NCBI GenBank assembly: GCA_046328475.1
Contig: JAXLWN010000025.1
Location: forward strand, 1 to 64,000
Direction of reading: 5' to 3'
Source: CADCWN01 sp046328475
GTDB taxonomy: Bacteria; Chloroflexota; Chloroflexia; Thermomicrobiales; CADCWN01
Length of the DNA stretch: 64,000 nt
The position numbers and the translations under genes were made by a program. Positions 54,514 to 64,000 of this stretch are shown here, piece after piece; position 1 is the stretch's first letter, and every line of letters starts with the position of its first letter. The notes beneath the pieces were generated by a model. That model searched no databases, was not told where the DNA came from, and saw nothing but the letters and a program-made list of their open reading frames with translations.

Positions 54514-56334
54514 ACTTCGTCAAGTGTTTTTCCAGCCACTCCGCCGTGGCTTTCAGGGCTTTCAGGCTGTTGGCGGTTTTGGTGAAGCCGTGGCCTTCGT
54601 CGTCGAAGACCATGTACTCGATGGTGCGGCGGAGTTCGCGCAGGCGCTCGACCATCTGGTCCGATTCGGGCTTGACGACGCGCGGGTCGTTCGCGCCCTG
54701 GATGACGAGCAGCGGCGCGCGGACGTTCTCGACGTAGGTGATCGGACTGCGCTCGCGCAGCATCTCGGCGTCCTCGTCCGGGTCGCCGACCCACCCCTTC
54801 ATCAGCCGCCGCCAGGCGGGCGGTACCGCCTTCACGAAGGTGATCAGGTTCGACGGGCCAACGATGTCCACCGCCGCCGCCCAGTACTCGGGCAAACGCG
54901 TGACGCAGGAGAGGGTGGCGAAGCCGCCGAAGGAGCCGCCGAAGACGCCGAGGCGGTCGGGATCGACCCAGGGCAGGCTGCGCAGATAGAGTGCGGCGTG
55001 CTCCATGTCGCGCAGCTCCGCGCCGCCCCAGTCGCGGTGGATGAGCTTCTGGTAGGTCTTGCCGTAGCCGGTGGAGCCGCGAATGTTGGTCGCGATGACG
55101 CCGATGCCCCGGCTGAGGAGATACTGGTAGAGGCCGCTGTAGGCGTAGGTCGGCAACTCCTGCGCCTCCGGCCCGCCGTGGACTGAGAGGACGACCGGGG
55201 CGCGCTCGCCCTCGGCGAGGCCCTGCGGCCGGTAGAGGAACGCGGGAATCTCCCGGCCATCGGCCGAGCGGTAGCGGATCAGTTCGGGCGTCACCATTGC
55301 CGACTCGGGCACGCCACCGAGGAAGCTCTGTGTCAGGCGGTAGACTTCACCGGCGGCGATATCCACGACGCAGACGGTCGAGGGGCGCACCGAGCGGTTG
55401 ATCGTCAGCCCGATGCGCGAGCCGTCGGGGCTGAATTGCATCGCGCTGTAGACGCCGGGCGGCAGGTTGGGGAAGGTTTTGGCCTCGCCGGTCGTCAGGT
55501 CGCGCAGGTGCAGCCGCGACCAGCCTTCCTCGTTGACGAGCCAGGCGAGGTAGCGGCCGTCTTTCGAGACATCGACATCCTGCACGTCCCAGTCGGGCGT
55601 CTCGACCCAGGAGAGGTCGCCGCTGGCAAGGTCGTAGAAGGCGAGGCCGAGGAATTCGCGGTCGCGGTCGGTCAGCAGGTAGACCCCGCTGCCGTCCGGT
55701 TTCCAGGGGCCGGGGAAGAACTTGATCTCCCCCTCGTGCTGCGTCAGGTGCCGCTGCTCGCCGCTGGCGACATCGACCACGTAGAGATCCTGGTCGGTGT
55801 TGCTGTTCAGCTTGAGGACGAGCAGCGCCCGGCCGTCGGGCGACCAGTTGATCGGGTTGAAGTAGGCCCCATCGGTGACGATCGCCCGTCCTTCGCCCTG
55901 ATCGAGGTCGCGCACGAAGACGTCGAAGTCGGCCGGGTTGCGCTCGTTGGAGGCGTAGGCGATCCGCTTGCCGTCGGGGCTGAACGGCTGTCCGCCCAGT
56001 TCGTGGCGCACGGTGGGCTGTTCGGTCAGGGATAGAGCCAGCCATCCTCGGCCGGGATGGTGTAGAGCTGGAAGTTCTCGGTCCCGTGGCGGTCGGCCAT
56101 GGTGAGCAGGCACGAGCCATCGGGGCTCCAGAAGACCTGGCGGGTCGCGTCGTCGGTCAGCGCCGTCAGCTGGATCGGCATCTGCGGGCCATCTGGCCCC
56201 GGTGCCACCGGCTGCTTCCAGACGTTGAACTGCCCCGAGGCATTGGTCGTGTAGGCGACCCACTGCCCATCGGGGCTGAAGGTCAGCGACCCGTAATTCC
56301 GCACGGCAGCGAATTGTTCGAAGGTGTACTGCAT
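54512..56334 (-). CDS. S9 family acyl-peptidase/prolyl oligopeptidase (single-base frameshift)
   Basis: ATG 56334 gives MQYTFEQFAAVRNYGSLTFS, the start of a WD40-like propeller with repeated SPDG turns (FSPDGQWVAYTTNAS, WSPDGRALLVLKLNSN). The frame breaks at about 56033, where CTATCCCTGACC needs one more C to read WLYPLTEQPTVRHE. The C-terminal hydrolase is intact: GVFGGSFGGFATLSC (catalytic Ser), VIQGANDPRVVKPES (Asp) and VFDDEGHGFTKTAN (His). Restored length is 607. It would cleave short peptides or acyl-peptides. Since only one C is missing from a CCC run, a sequencing error is a strong alternative. Confidence 0.88.
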
Positions 56335-56349
56335 TGGTCGCTCCGCTCT

Positions 56350-56461
56350 AGTCGTAAGTCGTAAGTCGTAAGTCGTAAGAATCTCGCTTCTGGTCGGTGG
56401 CTGCCGGTGCGGCCCTGAGCCGCGCGAAGTCCTCTTACGACTCACGACTTACGACTCACGA
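56350..56461. repeat. Complementary heptamer arrays AGTCGTA x4 and CTTACGA/CTCACGA x4
   Basis: Four perfect AGTCGTA units (56350-56377) and four TTACGACT-type units (56434-56461) face each other across 56 nt. The second array overlaps the pgk stop codon region. Confidence 0.93.
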
Positions 56462-57625
56462 CTCTTTCTCATTCAGCGCCGCGACGCCCGGCAGTTCGCG
56501 CCCTTCGAGGAATTCGAGGGAGGCACCGCCGCCGGTCGAGACGTGGGAGATGCGGTCGGCGAGGCCGGCTTCTTCGATCGCCGCGACCGAGTCGCCGCCG
56601 CCGACGATGGTGAAGGCGTCCGATTCGGCGACCGCTTCGGCGACGGCGCGGGTGCCGCCCGCGAAGGGTTCGATCTCGAAGACGCCCATCGGGCCGTTCC
56701 AGACGATGGTGCGCGCCCCGGCCAGGCTGGCGCGGTAGTGACCGGCGGTCAGCGGGCCGATGTCGAAGATCGCCTCGTGCTCGGGGACTTCCTCGACGCC
56801 GACGATCCGGTGGGGTACGTCGGCGCTCATCTGCGGCGCGACGATCACATCCACCGGCAGCGCAACGTTCACGCCGCGTTCGTGGGCGCGTTCCAGCAGC
56901 TGGCGGGCCAGATCGGCTTTGTCGGTTTCCGCGAGGCTCTTGCCGATGTGGTAGCCCTGCGCCAGCAGGAAGGTGTTCGCCATGCCGCCGCCGATGATTA
57001 GCGTGTCGACTTTGTCGAGCAGGTTCTCGATCACCCCGATCTTGTCGGAGACCTTCGCGCCGCCGAGGATCGTCACGAAGGGTCGCTCGGGGTTGGTCAG
57101 CGCCCGGCCGAGCGCGTCGAGTTCGCGCTCCATCAGCAGCCCGGCGACGGCGGGGAGGAATTTGGTGATCCCCTCGGTCGAGGCGTGGGCGCGGTGGGCG
57201 GTGCCGAAGGCGTCGTTGACGTAGACATCGCCGAGCGCCGCGAGCTGGCGGGCGAACTCGGGGTCGTTGGCCTCCTCCTCGGCGTGGAAGCGCAGATTCT
57301 CCAGCAGGGTCACCTCGCCCGGCTTCAGCGCCCGCACCGCCGCCTCGACTTCGGCCCCGATGCAATCGGGTTGCAGCGGCACGCCGAGGTGCGCCGCGAC
57401 CGGCGCGAGGGTGTACTTCGGGTCGCGCTTGCCCTTGGGTCGACCCAGGTGGGACATCAGCACCACCGAGGCCCCGGCCGAGCGCAGCGCCTCGATCGTC
57501 GGCACGGCGGCGCGGATGCGCGTGTCGTCGGTGATCCGATCGCCTTCCAGCGGCACGTTAAAATCGACGCGCACGATAGCGCGCTTGCCCGCCCACTGCA
57601 CATCGCGAATCGTCTGCTTCGGCAT
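56456..57625 (-). CDS. pgk: Phosphoglycerate kinase
   Basis: This 389-residue enzyme starts at ATG 57625 after TTGGAGGAAAG. KRAIVRVDFNVPLEGDRITD and VVLMSHLGRPKGKRDPKY form the 3-phosphoglycerate side, FVTILGGAKVSDKIGVIENL the hinge, and IVWNGPMGVFEIEPFAGGT and TIVGGGDSVAAIEEAG the nucleotide side. It makes ATP from 1,3-bisphosphoglycerate in glycolysis. Length and frame are normal. It lies between the DUF402 gene and the S9 peptidase gene on the same strand. Confidence 0.98.
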   Translation of the reverse strand: MPKQTIRDVQWAGKRAIVRVDFNVPLEGDRITDDTRIRAAVPTIEALRSAGASVVLMSHLGRPKGKRDPKYTLAPVAAHLGVPLQPDCIGAEVEAAVRALKPGEVTLLENLRFHAEEEANDPEFARQLAALGDVYVNDAFGTAHRAHASTEGITKFLPAVAGLLMERELDALGRALTNPERPFVTILGGAKVSDKIGVIENLLDKVDTLIIGGGMANTFLLAQGYHIGKSLAETDKADLARQLLERAHERGVNVALPVDVIVAPQMSADVPHRIVGVEEVPEHEAIFDIGPLTAGHYRASLAGARTIVWNGPMGVFEIEPFAGGTRAVAEAVAESDAFTIVGGGDSVAAIEEAGLADRISHVSTGGGASLEFLEGRELPGVAALNEKES

Positions 57626-57658
57626 GACTTTCCTCCAACCAGTTATGGGATACCGATT

Positions 57659-57751
57659 GAACCGCCAAGACGCCAAGGAGTCGCCAAGGACGCCAAGACG
57701 AAGGATAAGACCGCAGAGGCGCAGAGACGCAGAGAACGACGCAGAGAACGA
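57659..57751. repeat. CGCCAAGA and GCAGAGAC word arrays
   Basis: ACCGCCAAGACGCCAAGG and related units are followed by CGCAGAGACGCAGAGAACG units. This is the reverse complement, in reverse order, of the blocks at 1621 and 8539. Confidence 0.8.
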
Positions 57752-57755
57752 GGGA

Positions 57756-57839
57756 GGGGCGGATCCTGCGCTGCGCTCAGGATGACAAGGGAAAGGCGCA
57801 GCCTCTCATGGTGTCATGCTGAACGGAGCGAAGCGAAAT
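57756..57839. repeat. Inverted element GGATCCTGCGCTGCGCTCAG ... GCTGAACGGAGCGAAGC
   Basis: This third copy of the MITE-like family has arms at about 57760-57787 and 57813-57836, directly after the word array. Confidence 0.7.
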
Positions 57840-57875
57840 AGAAGTTCAGCCTCTCCCTTCTTCCCCCTTCTTTCC

Positions 57876-58436
57876 TCATTCCTGCTTCGTGCTCGGCATG
57901 CTGCCCGCGTCGAACGGCGGGGCTTTGCGCTTGATCATCTCAACCAGCTCATCCACGGCGTTGCGGGCGAGGGCGGCGAGTTCGGGCGGGGTGTCGGCGT
58001 CCGGGCCGTCACCGCCGACGCTGTAGCGCCCATCGGCGAAGAGTTGCACATCGTAGCCGAGGTCGGTGACGCGGACCTCGTCGCCCGCCGGGTTGGCCGG
58101 GGAGTGGACGGTGCAATACCAGTAGGGGAAGCGCCGCGCCCGCGTCGTGACGAGGATGCTGTAGGGGCGGTCGCGCCAGAGGAAGAGCCTGCCGTCCTCC
58201 GGCCAGGCCCAGGGCTCTGGCCCCTCCACCGGCACGCCCTCGCGCACCAACAGCGCGAACTCGTCGCCGCTATCTCGCAGCGCCTCCGCCGCGAAGGCCC
58301 AGCGGGTCTCCCCGCTGCCCGGCGCGACCCCGCGCACCGTCACGATCTGCCCCGGTGTCAGCCGCCCGCCCACAGTCCCCGCGATCCCGCTTCGGATGAT
58401 CGTGCGCCGTGGGGAGGGCGTTACACCTGGCCCCAC
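57876..58436 (-). CDS. DUF402 domain protein
   Basis: This 186-residue protein (start uncertain; GTG 58436 is the longest choice) contains GRLFLWRDRPYSILVTTRAR, FPYWYCTVHSPANPAGDEVR and VTDLGYDVQLFADGRYSVGG, the DUF402 beta-barrel with its VTDLxYDV strand. Relatives include nucleoside diphosphate phosphatases and FAU-1-like RNA-binding proteins. The frame lies between gap and pgk on the same strand. The C-terminal helix ends with PPFDAGSMPSTKQE. The biochemical role is unproven. Confidence 0.75.
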   Translation of the reverse strand: MGPGVTPSPRRTIIRSGIAGTVGGRLTPGQIVTVRGVAPGSGETRWAFAAEALRDSGDEFALLVREGVPVEGPEPWAWPEDGRLFLWRDRPYSILVTTRARRFPYWYCTVHSPANPAGDEVRVTDLGYDVQLFADGRYSVGGDGPDADTPPELAALARNAVDELVEMIKRKAPPFDAGSMPSTKQE

Positions 58437-58447
58437 GGCGCATCATC

Positions 58448-58475
58448 GTTCCGACTTCCGGCTTCCGACTTCCGA
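58448..58475. repeat. Heptamer array CTTCCGA x4
   Basis: GTTCCGA, CTTCCGG, CTTCCGA and CTTCCGA in phase abut the stop codon of gap. Confidence 0.9.
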
Positions 58476-58476
58476 C

Positions 58477-59505
<1,029 letters not shown>

Positions 59506-59745
59506 CTGTCCCCCCGGTTTCCTTGGTGCTTCTCGCACACCCGATCCACGATTTGTGCCAGCAAGTTCCCCCAGAGATGGGGGCACGGAACGCCAGGCGG
59601 CTTGCCTGTCGCGCTCCGTGCTCAGAATAGCACATTCTCGGCCAGGGCTGGCGAATTTGGCACATGGTGATCCTGACATCAGGTGGCAGGTGCTTGCTCT
59701 ACACTTGTAGCACAGGGACAGTTGGCGGTTTGGGAAGGAGGCGGG

Positions 59746-60867
59746 ATGGTAGGGGCATTCGACCTGGTGGAGCGGGTGCGCGCGTGGAGTTATCGTCGCC
59801 AGTTGCTCGGGCGGGCGGGCGGCGAGCCGCTGGGGGTGGTGCGCGAGTTGGTCGGGGTCTACAGCTACCACCCGACAACGCCGCTGGCGCTGCTGGCGCG
59901 CAGCGGGGCGTTTGCGCGGCCGGACTTGCCGGAGTTGGAGCAGGGGCGGAAGGCCGCGCGCCTCCCGGCGATGCGGGGGTCGGTCTTCCTGCTGCCGGCG
60001 GAGACGGCGGGGCGCATCTTCGCGGCGACGCGCCAGCCACCGGCGCGTTATGCGCGGCTGCTGCCCCACGCGGGGATGACGCAGGAGGACTTCGAGCGGC
60101 TGAAGGAGCGCGTGCGGGAGGTGTTGCGCGAGCCGCTGCTGCCGAAGGATCTGCCGGCGCTGTTGGGGAGCGCGGGGGACGAGGCGGGCGAGGCGCGGAT
60201 CGCGACCGGGGTGCGGATCATGTCCTACGAGGGGCTGGTGCTGCGCGTCGGGGCGGGGCTGCGCAGCAACACGCTGCGCTACGTGGCGACCGAGGCCTGG
60301 CTGGGGCAGCCACTGGAGGAGATCGACCAGGCGGAGGCGCTGCGCTGGCTGGCGGGGGAGTATCTGCGCGCCTACGGCCCGGCGCGGATCGCGGACTTCG
60401 CCTGGTGGGCGGGGGTGACGCAGGGCAAGGCGAAGGCGGCGGTCGCCGGGGTGGCGACGGTCGATGTCGGCGGGGGGTTGCTGCTCCCGGCGGAGCAGCA
60501 GGAGGATTTTGCGCGGGTCGAGCCGCTCGATCCCGAGGCGATCGATCTCCTGCCGAAGTGGGACGCTTATACGATGGGGCATGCCTCTACTGGCCGCCAG
60601 CGGTTGCTCAACGACGAGCATCTGAAGCTTGCGTATAGCCAGGGGGGTGGCGGGACGCTGCCGGGCGATGGCTTCCCGCTGGTGCTGCGCGGCGGTCGAG
60701 CTGTTGGGACGTGGTCGCACCGCTTCGCGGGCAATCGGCTGAAGGTGGCGGTGGTGCCGTTCGAAGCGGGTGGCGTCGTGGCATCAGAGGTTGAGCGCGC
60801 GGTCGAAGGGGTCGGGCAGTTGTTGAGCGCGAGCGCGATTGAGGTGGCGATGGAGGCGGTGTCGTGA
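59746..60867 (+). CDS. Winged-helix DNA-binding domain protein (HTH_42/YcaQ-like)
   Basis: This 373-residue protein starts at ATG 59746 after GGAAGGAGGCGGG. Motifs include VVRELVGVYSYHPTTPLALL, MRGSVFLLPAETAGRIF, YGPARIADFAWWAGVTQGKA and LLPKWDAYTMGHAST, matching the winged-helix family that includes YcaQ and AlkX, some of which are DNA glycosylases for crosslinks. The catalytic QxQ/QxD motif of YcaQ is not visible, so glycosylase activity is doubtful. Frame intact. It is divergent from gap. Confidence 0.78.
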   Translation: MVGAFDLVERVRAWSYRRQLLGRAGGEPLGVVRELVGVYSYHPTTPLALLARSGAFARPDLPELEQGRKAARLPAMRGSVFLLPAETAGRIFAATRQPPARYARLLPHAGMTQEDFERLKERVREVLREPLLPKDLPALLGSAGDEAGEARIATGVRIMSYEGLVLRVGAGLRSNTLRYVATEAWLGQPLEEIDQAEALRWLAGEYLRAYGPARIADFAWWAGVTQGKAKAAVAGVATVDVGGGLLLPAEQQEDFARVEPLDPEAIDLLPKWDAYTMGHASTGRQRLLNDEHLKLAYSQGGGGTLPGDGFPLVLRGGRAVGTWSHRFAGNRLKVAVVPFEAGGVVASEVERAVEGVGQLLSASAIEVAMEAVS

Positions 60868-60877
60868 AGCCGGTCGC

Positions 60878-61066
60878 GGGAAAGTAGGTTTGTTTTTGCA
60901 TTTTCACTTTTTTCCTTCCTCCTTGGGGGTGTTTTTCTGCGGTGGGTGCGGGTGGTTGGCGAGGCGGGGAGGCCCCCTACATCCCCCAATCCTGGGGGGA
61001 CTTTAAAGCCGTGGCGAGGACGAGGGTAGGTGGTCATGGTGGTGGCTCCTTGGGAGTGGGCGATGC
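60878..61066 (-). repeat. Dispersed AT-rich/hairpin element, copy 2
   Basis: The 27-nt core at 60878-60904 equals that at 25553-25579. A C-run/G-run hairpin near 60982-60999, GGACTTTAA and GGTCATGGTGG follow in the same order as in copy 1. It begins 11 nt after the winged-helix gene stop. Confidence 0.75.
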
Positions 61067-61184
61067 GGCGCGTTGACAGCATGATGATCGGGGAGGCGGA
61101 GCGTTCGGGCAGACGCTTGCGAATTGGCGGCCCGGCGGATCACCCGCCGCGCCCCCGGGGTGATCGAGTGCCCCGCCCGTGTGC

Positions 61185-62339
61185 TCAGTAGGCGGCGAGG
61201 CCAGCCAGGCCGCCGGGCGTGCCCGTCAGGCCGGGGAGTGCGGTGAGGGAGCCGTCCGCGCCGATGGCAAAGATGGCGATGGTGTTGGTGGAGGCGATCC
61301 GCACGTAGAGGAAGTGGCCGTTCTGGGACAGGGCGGCGTCGGTCGGGTTGCCGCCGGTCGATGCTGTGACGCCGTTGCTATTGAGCAGCGAGGCGGTGCC
61401 GCGCCGTCCGAGCGCGAAGCCGGAGATGTTGCCGGTGCCGGCATTCACCACGTAGCCGTAGCGGCCATTGGGGGTGATCACGGTCCAGCACGCCGCGCGC
61501 TGGCCGGTCATCAGCATCGAGCTGGCCGGGGTCAGGTGGCCGTTGTCGCCGATCTGGTAGGACGACGCGCCGCCGCCTGCGCCAGCCTCGGAGACAAGCA
61601 GGGTGTTCTGCTTGCTGACCGCGAAGCCGTAGGGGGTCGGCCCGGACGAAGGAACGACCTGGAAATCGGTGAGGCGGCCGTCATTGCGGACGCGGTAGGT
61701 GCTGAGCTGGTTCGTGGCGCGCTCGGTCACGATCAGCGCCTCGCCGTTGGCGTCGAACCCGACCTGCGCCGGGCTGGTGGAGGCGGCGCTGAGCGGGCGC
61801 GTCGAGTTGGCGATCTGCCGCAGCGTGCCGTTGCGCGAGACCGTGAAGCCGGTGACGTTGTTCGGGGTGCCGGTGTTCAGCACGTAGAGCAGATTATCGT
61901 GCTGGGCGAGACTCGTCGGCGCGGTGCCGCCCGAGGGGATGACGCTGACGCGGTCGAGGCCGTCGGGCCGGATGCGGAACGAGGTGAGCGAGCTGCTCCC
62001 GGCGTTGACGGCGAAGAGGAACTGGTGGTCGTCGCTCACCACCACCGCGCCCTGCGAGCCGAGGCTCGCGCCGGTGCCGTTGCCGCCGGTGGGAAAGCTC
62101 CCGGCGGGCGTCAGCCCGCCATCGGCCGCGCGACGATAGGCGAGGACCGCGTTGCCGCTGGTCGCGTTGGTCAGCGCATAGACCGCCCCGATGGCGCACG
62201 ATGCGGGCCGATCATCGTCGCAGTCGTTGCCCTGGTGCGACGAGTCCGCAGCGTAGCCGGTCGCGGCGGGCGTGAGCAGGAAGGCCAGCAGCAGGGTGAG
62301 GGTGGCCCAGGTTGCCCGGCGGCGCAAGAGGGAAAGCAT
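61185..62339 (-). CDS. Secreted beta-propeller protein (lactonase-like)
   Basis: A signal peptide (ATWATLTLLLAFLLTPAATG) leads into a 384-residue propeller with about seven repeats of roughly 48 residues, each with GYxYVxN-, FLFAVNAG- or LLYVLNTG-like strands. It resembles 6-phosphogluconolactonase-type (YncE/Lactonase) propellers, but the catalytic residues of lactonases cannot be located with confidence. Two Cys (CDDDRPASC) near the N-terminus may bond. Export suggests a binding role. Frame intact. Confidence 0.78.
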   Translation of the reverse strand: MLSLLRRRATWATLTLLLAFLLTPAATGYAADSSHQGNDCDDDRPASCAIGAVYALTNATSGNAVLAYRRAADGGLTPAGSFPTGGNGTGASLGSQGAVVVSDDHQFLFAVNAGSSSLTSFRIRPDGLDRVSVIPSGGTAPTSLAQHDNLLYVLNTGTPNNVTGFTVSRNGTLRQIANSTRPLSAASTSPAQVGFDANGEALIVTERATNQLSTYRVRNDGRLTDFQVVPSSGPTPYGFAVSKQNTLLVSEAGAGGGASSYQIGDNGHLTPASSMLMTGQRAACWTVITPNGRYGYVVNAGTGNISGFALGRRGTASLLNSNGVTASTGGNPTDAALSQNGHFLYVRIASTNTIAIFAIGADGSLTALPGLTGTPGGLAGLAAY

Positions 62340-62562
62340 CGTCTATCTCCTTCTGGGTTGATTGGTTGCATCGTTGTCGCGTTCTACCCCACTCCTGCCC
62401 GGCGGTGAGACGAGGCGCCACCTCGCCACCGGATCAGGTCCGGGATTCCTTCGACCTGCGCCCTGGCCGAATTTGTCCCGGCTGCGCCGCCGCTCGTGCG
62501 ATGCGGCGACATCATGCTCTTACTGTCTCGCCATGTCCCGGCGCGTTACACGCACCCGACGG
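62340..62562. other. Spacer between two minus-strand exported proteins
   Basis: I see no gene, clear hairpin or word array here. It presumably holds the promoter of the propeller gene. Confidence 0.5.
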
Positions 62563-63296
62563 CTATTGTTTTGCCGCCAGTAACTCCGCGCCGACGCGAC
62601 CGAGCATGACCACGCCGCCGGGGTGCAACTCGAAGCGGGCGCGCTCGAACCACTGCACCGTCAGCACACCCTCGCGACGTTCGGGGGTGAGCGGGTAGCC
62701 GAAGGTGGGCAGGCCACCGCGCGCCAGCCAGAAGGCGAGGAAGGGGCCGCGCACCGTCTGCCCGGTGGTGGGGAAGGTGCGGGCGTCGGCGATCGGCGCG
62801 GCGAGGTCGGCCAGCAAGCGATCCCAGTCGAGCTTGCCGGGGCAGTTGGCGCGATTCACCGCGTCGATCGCGCTATGGGGCACGATGTGCTGCCGGTCGG
62901 CGGGGAGCGCGTGGCGGGCGAGGACGCCGCGCAGCAGTTCGACCAGCGCGTGGTGCTGCGGTTCGGTCGGCGGCTCCTGCCAGGTGCGCTCGGTCTCGAC
63001 GGCAACGGTCAGCCGGTTGGGGTTCTGTCCACGGCGCAGGCACTCGTCCAGCCAGGGGATGCTGCGGTCGGGGCTGCGAACCTCGCCGTTCGCCCAGGCG
63101 GTATCCTCCTCGCGGACGAACTGCCAGACGCTGCCGTCCTTGTTCACGAGGTAGTGCGCCGATGCGTCACTGGCCGGGTCATGAACCAGTTCAGCACGCT
63201 CCCCGGCTCCCCTCGCTGACGTGCAAGCAGACGGCCTGGACGCGCTCGCCGCCGCGACCGGGCCAGAAGTTGGGGACGGGGTGCCAGGTGATTTCC
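62563..63296 (-). CDS. N-acetylmuramoyl-L-alanine amidase-like protein with C-terminal surface module (frameshifted)
   Basis: ATG 63296 after GGAGG gives MEITWHPVPNFWPGRGGERV and AVCLHVSEG (zinc His region). Indels near 63150-63210 break the frame; the next piece reads DPASDASAHYLVNKDGSVWQ and FVREEDTAWANGEVRSPDR, followed by IVPHSAIDAVNRANCPGKLD with the second zinc His and Cys. This is the Amidase_2 (PGRP/T7 lysozyme-like) fold, cutting peptide side chains from peptidoglycan. The C-terminus (FWLARGGLPTFGYPL, VQWFERARFELHPGG) matches the repeated module of the phosphoesterase at 31539. No signal peptide is visible, as in many phage endolysins. Confidence 0.82.
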
Positions 63297-63313
63297 ATTG
63301 GGGACCTCCAGGG

Positions 63314-63391
63314 AAGTAACGAGCAGCAGGTAACGGTAATGAGGGTCCCAGTCCTCCTCGTTACTTTCTACTCGTTACTCGTCATTCATCA
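63314..63391. repeat. Complementary heptamer arrays AAGTAAC-like and CTCGTTA-like
   Basis: AAGTAAC, GAGCAGC, AGGTAAC, GGTAATG at 63314-63341 face CTCGTTA, CTTTCTA, CTCGTTA, CTCGTCA, TTCATCA at 63357-63391. They are partly complementary and are separated by 15 nt. The second array overlaps the stop of the next gene. Confidence 0.85.
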
Positions 63392-64000
63392 CTTCAATCA
63401 GCTTCACGCGGACGCGCGATTCGCCCCAGCGGCCGGCGTCGGCGGGGGCGGGGACCGATTCGTCGAGGGCGAGGATGCGGACGGTGCGGGCGGTGGGTGT
63501 GCGGTCGTAGTCGAGATCGCGGAAGGTGAGGGTGGTGCCGGATTCCCAGGCGGTCCAGAGGTCGGCGGAGATCGTGCCGCCCGCGCGCGGGTCGGGTGCG
63601 CCGTCGCGCCGGGGCGTGCGGTCGGCGGCGAGGAGGTCGAACTGCCAGGTGCGCCGCCGTGCGCCCGGTTCGACCGGGCGATACTCGGCCCAGAGCGCGG
63701 CGAGCGTGGGCGCGCCGGTGGTGACACCGCCGAGGGTGTAGCGCAGCATCAGCCACTTGCCGACGGTGTTGCCGGGGAGGGAGAAGGCGAGGGTGCGCGG
63801 CGTGGCGCTCGACACGCTCGCGCTCCCGGCGGTGGTGAAGTCGCGCGCCATCGGTCGATAGGCCAGGGTGACGGTGCAGGCCGAAGGAGGCACCGCACCG
63901 GGCAGGGCGAATTCCGCGCCGATGCGGGACCAGGCTTTATCGCCATCCGGGGAGTCGGCGTGCCAGAGCGCGGTCGTCAGTTCGCCGCCGGGGGCGAGGC
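63375..64000 (-). CDS. C-terminal part of a protein of unknown, possibly tail-like, type (5' end outside window)
   Basis: The frame is open to the window edge, giving about 207 residues. The sequence is rich in beta-strands (VGKWLMLRYTLGGVTTGAPT, RRRTWQFDLLAADRTPRRDG) and ends with GTTLTFRDLDYDRTPTARTV and RWGESRVRVKLIEVMNDE. The last part is reminiscent of phage tail or baseplate proteins that carry a small field-conversion strand near the end, but I cannot assign a family. It lies directly upstream of the amidase on the same strand, the order expected of tail gene and endolysin. No frameshift is seen. Confidence 0.5.
   Translation of the reverse strand, partial: LAPGGELTTALWHADSPDGDKAWSRIGAEFALPGAVPPSACTVTLAYRPMARDFTTAGSASVSSATPRTLAFSLPGNTVGKWLMLRYTLGGVTTGAPTLAALWAEYRPVEPGARRRTWQFDLLAADRTPRRDGAPDPRAGGTISADLWTAWESGTTLTFRDLDYDRTPTARTVRILALDESVPAPADAGRWGESRVRVKLIEVMNDE

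Overview
The window is about 64 kb of very GC-rich bacterial chromosome. It looks like a Chloroflexota genome, possibly Thermomicrobia or a relative; this placement rests on gene style, not on a marker tree. Supporting signs are a co-directional glycolytic block (gap, DUF402 gene, pgk, S9 peptidase, tpiA), an LLM-class F420-type oxidoreductase, two DUF4058 proteins, Ala/Thr/Pro-linker lipoproteins, and spacers crowded with short repeats. I saw no rRNA, tRNA, CRISPR array or intact insertion sequence.

Layout. 1-6.2 kb: the 3' end of a sugar-acid dehydratase, a HigB/HigA-like toxin-antitoxin pair, an MFS remnant, a decayed ECF sigma/anti-sigma pair, an LLM oxidoreductase and DUF4058. 6.4-11.6 kb (minus): threonine aldolase, hydroxypyruvate-isomerase-like protein, 2-hydroxyacid dehydrogenase, a frameshifted sugar-lactone oxidase and a chloramphenicol-phosphotransferase-like kinase. 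11.8-14.0 kb: small or unknown proteins and a metallo-beta-lactamase-fold enzyme. 14.2-18.9 kb (plus): amidohydrolase, Rieske protein, oxidoreductase, ThuA and a second oxidoreductase, facing a very large (alpha/alpha)6-like protein. 21.8-25.3 kb (minus): a receiver protein and a GT-C/GT2/methyltransferase set. 26.1-28.4 kb: an OmpR-type two-component system. 28.7-36.2 kb: exported proteins (DUF3500, NicO transporter, phosphoesterase, intradiol dioxygenase, lipoprotein, metzincin-like protease). 36.4-44 kb: PAS-LuxR regulator, a GlgX-esterase fusion, DUF2171, a DUF1801-like protein and uvrB. 44.3-54.4 kb: a dihydrofolate-reductase-like gene inside direct repeats, a large membrane protein, DinB-like, AMP-dependent synthetase, D-threonine-aldolase-like, nitrilase and a second DUF4058. 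53.6-59.5 kb: the glycolytic block. 59.7-64 kb: winged-helix protein, beta-propeller, amidase and the 3' end of a possibly tail-like gene.

Three points stand out. First, the spacers hold about twenty arrays of 7-8 bp tandem words. Each locus uses its own word, and several arrays have an inverted complementary partner array nearby, so long hairpins or cruciforms are possible. They recall the heptanucleotide STRR repeats of cyanobacteria. Second, four further families of dispersed elements occur. Third, about fifteen genes carry frameshifts, several by a single base in a C or G run. Some may be sequencing errors; others (sigma/anti-sigma, MFS, DUF3500) look like real decay. Frameshifted genes are given as one locus each, with the break position.
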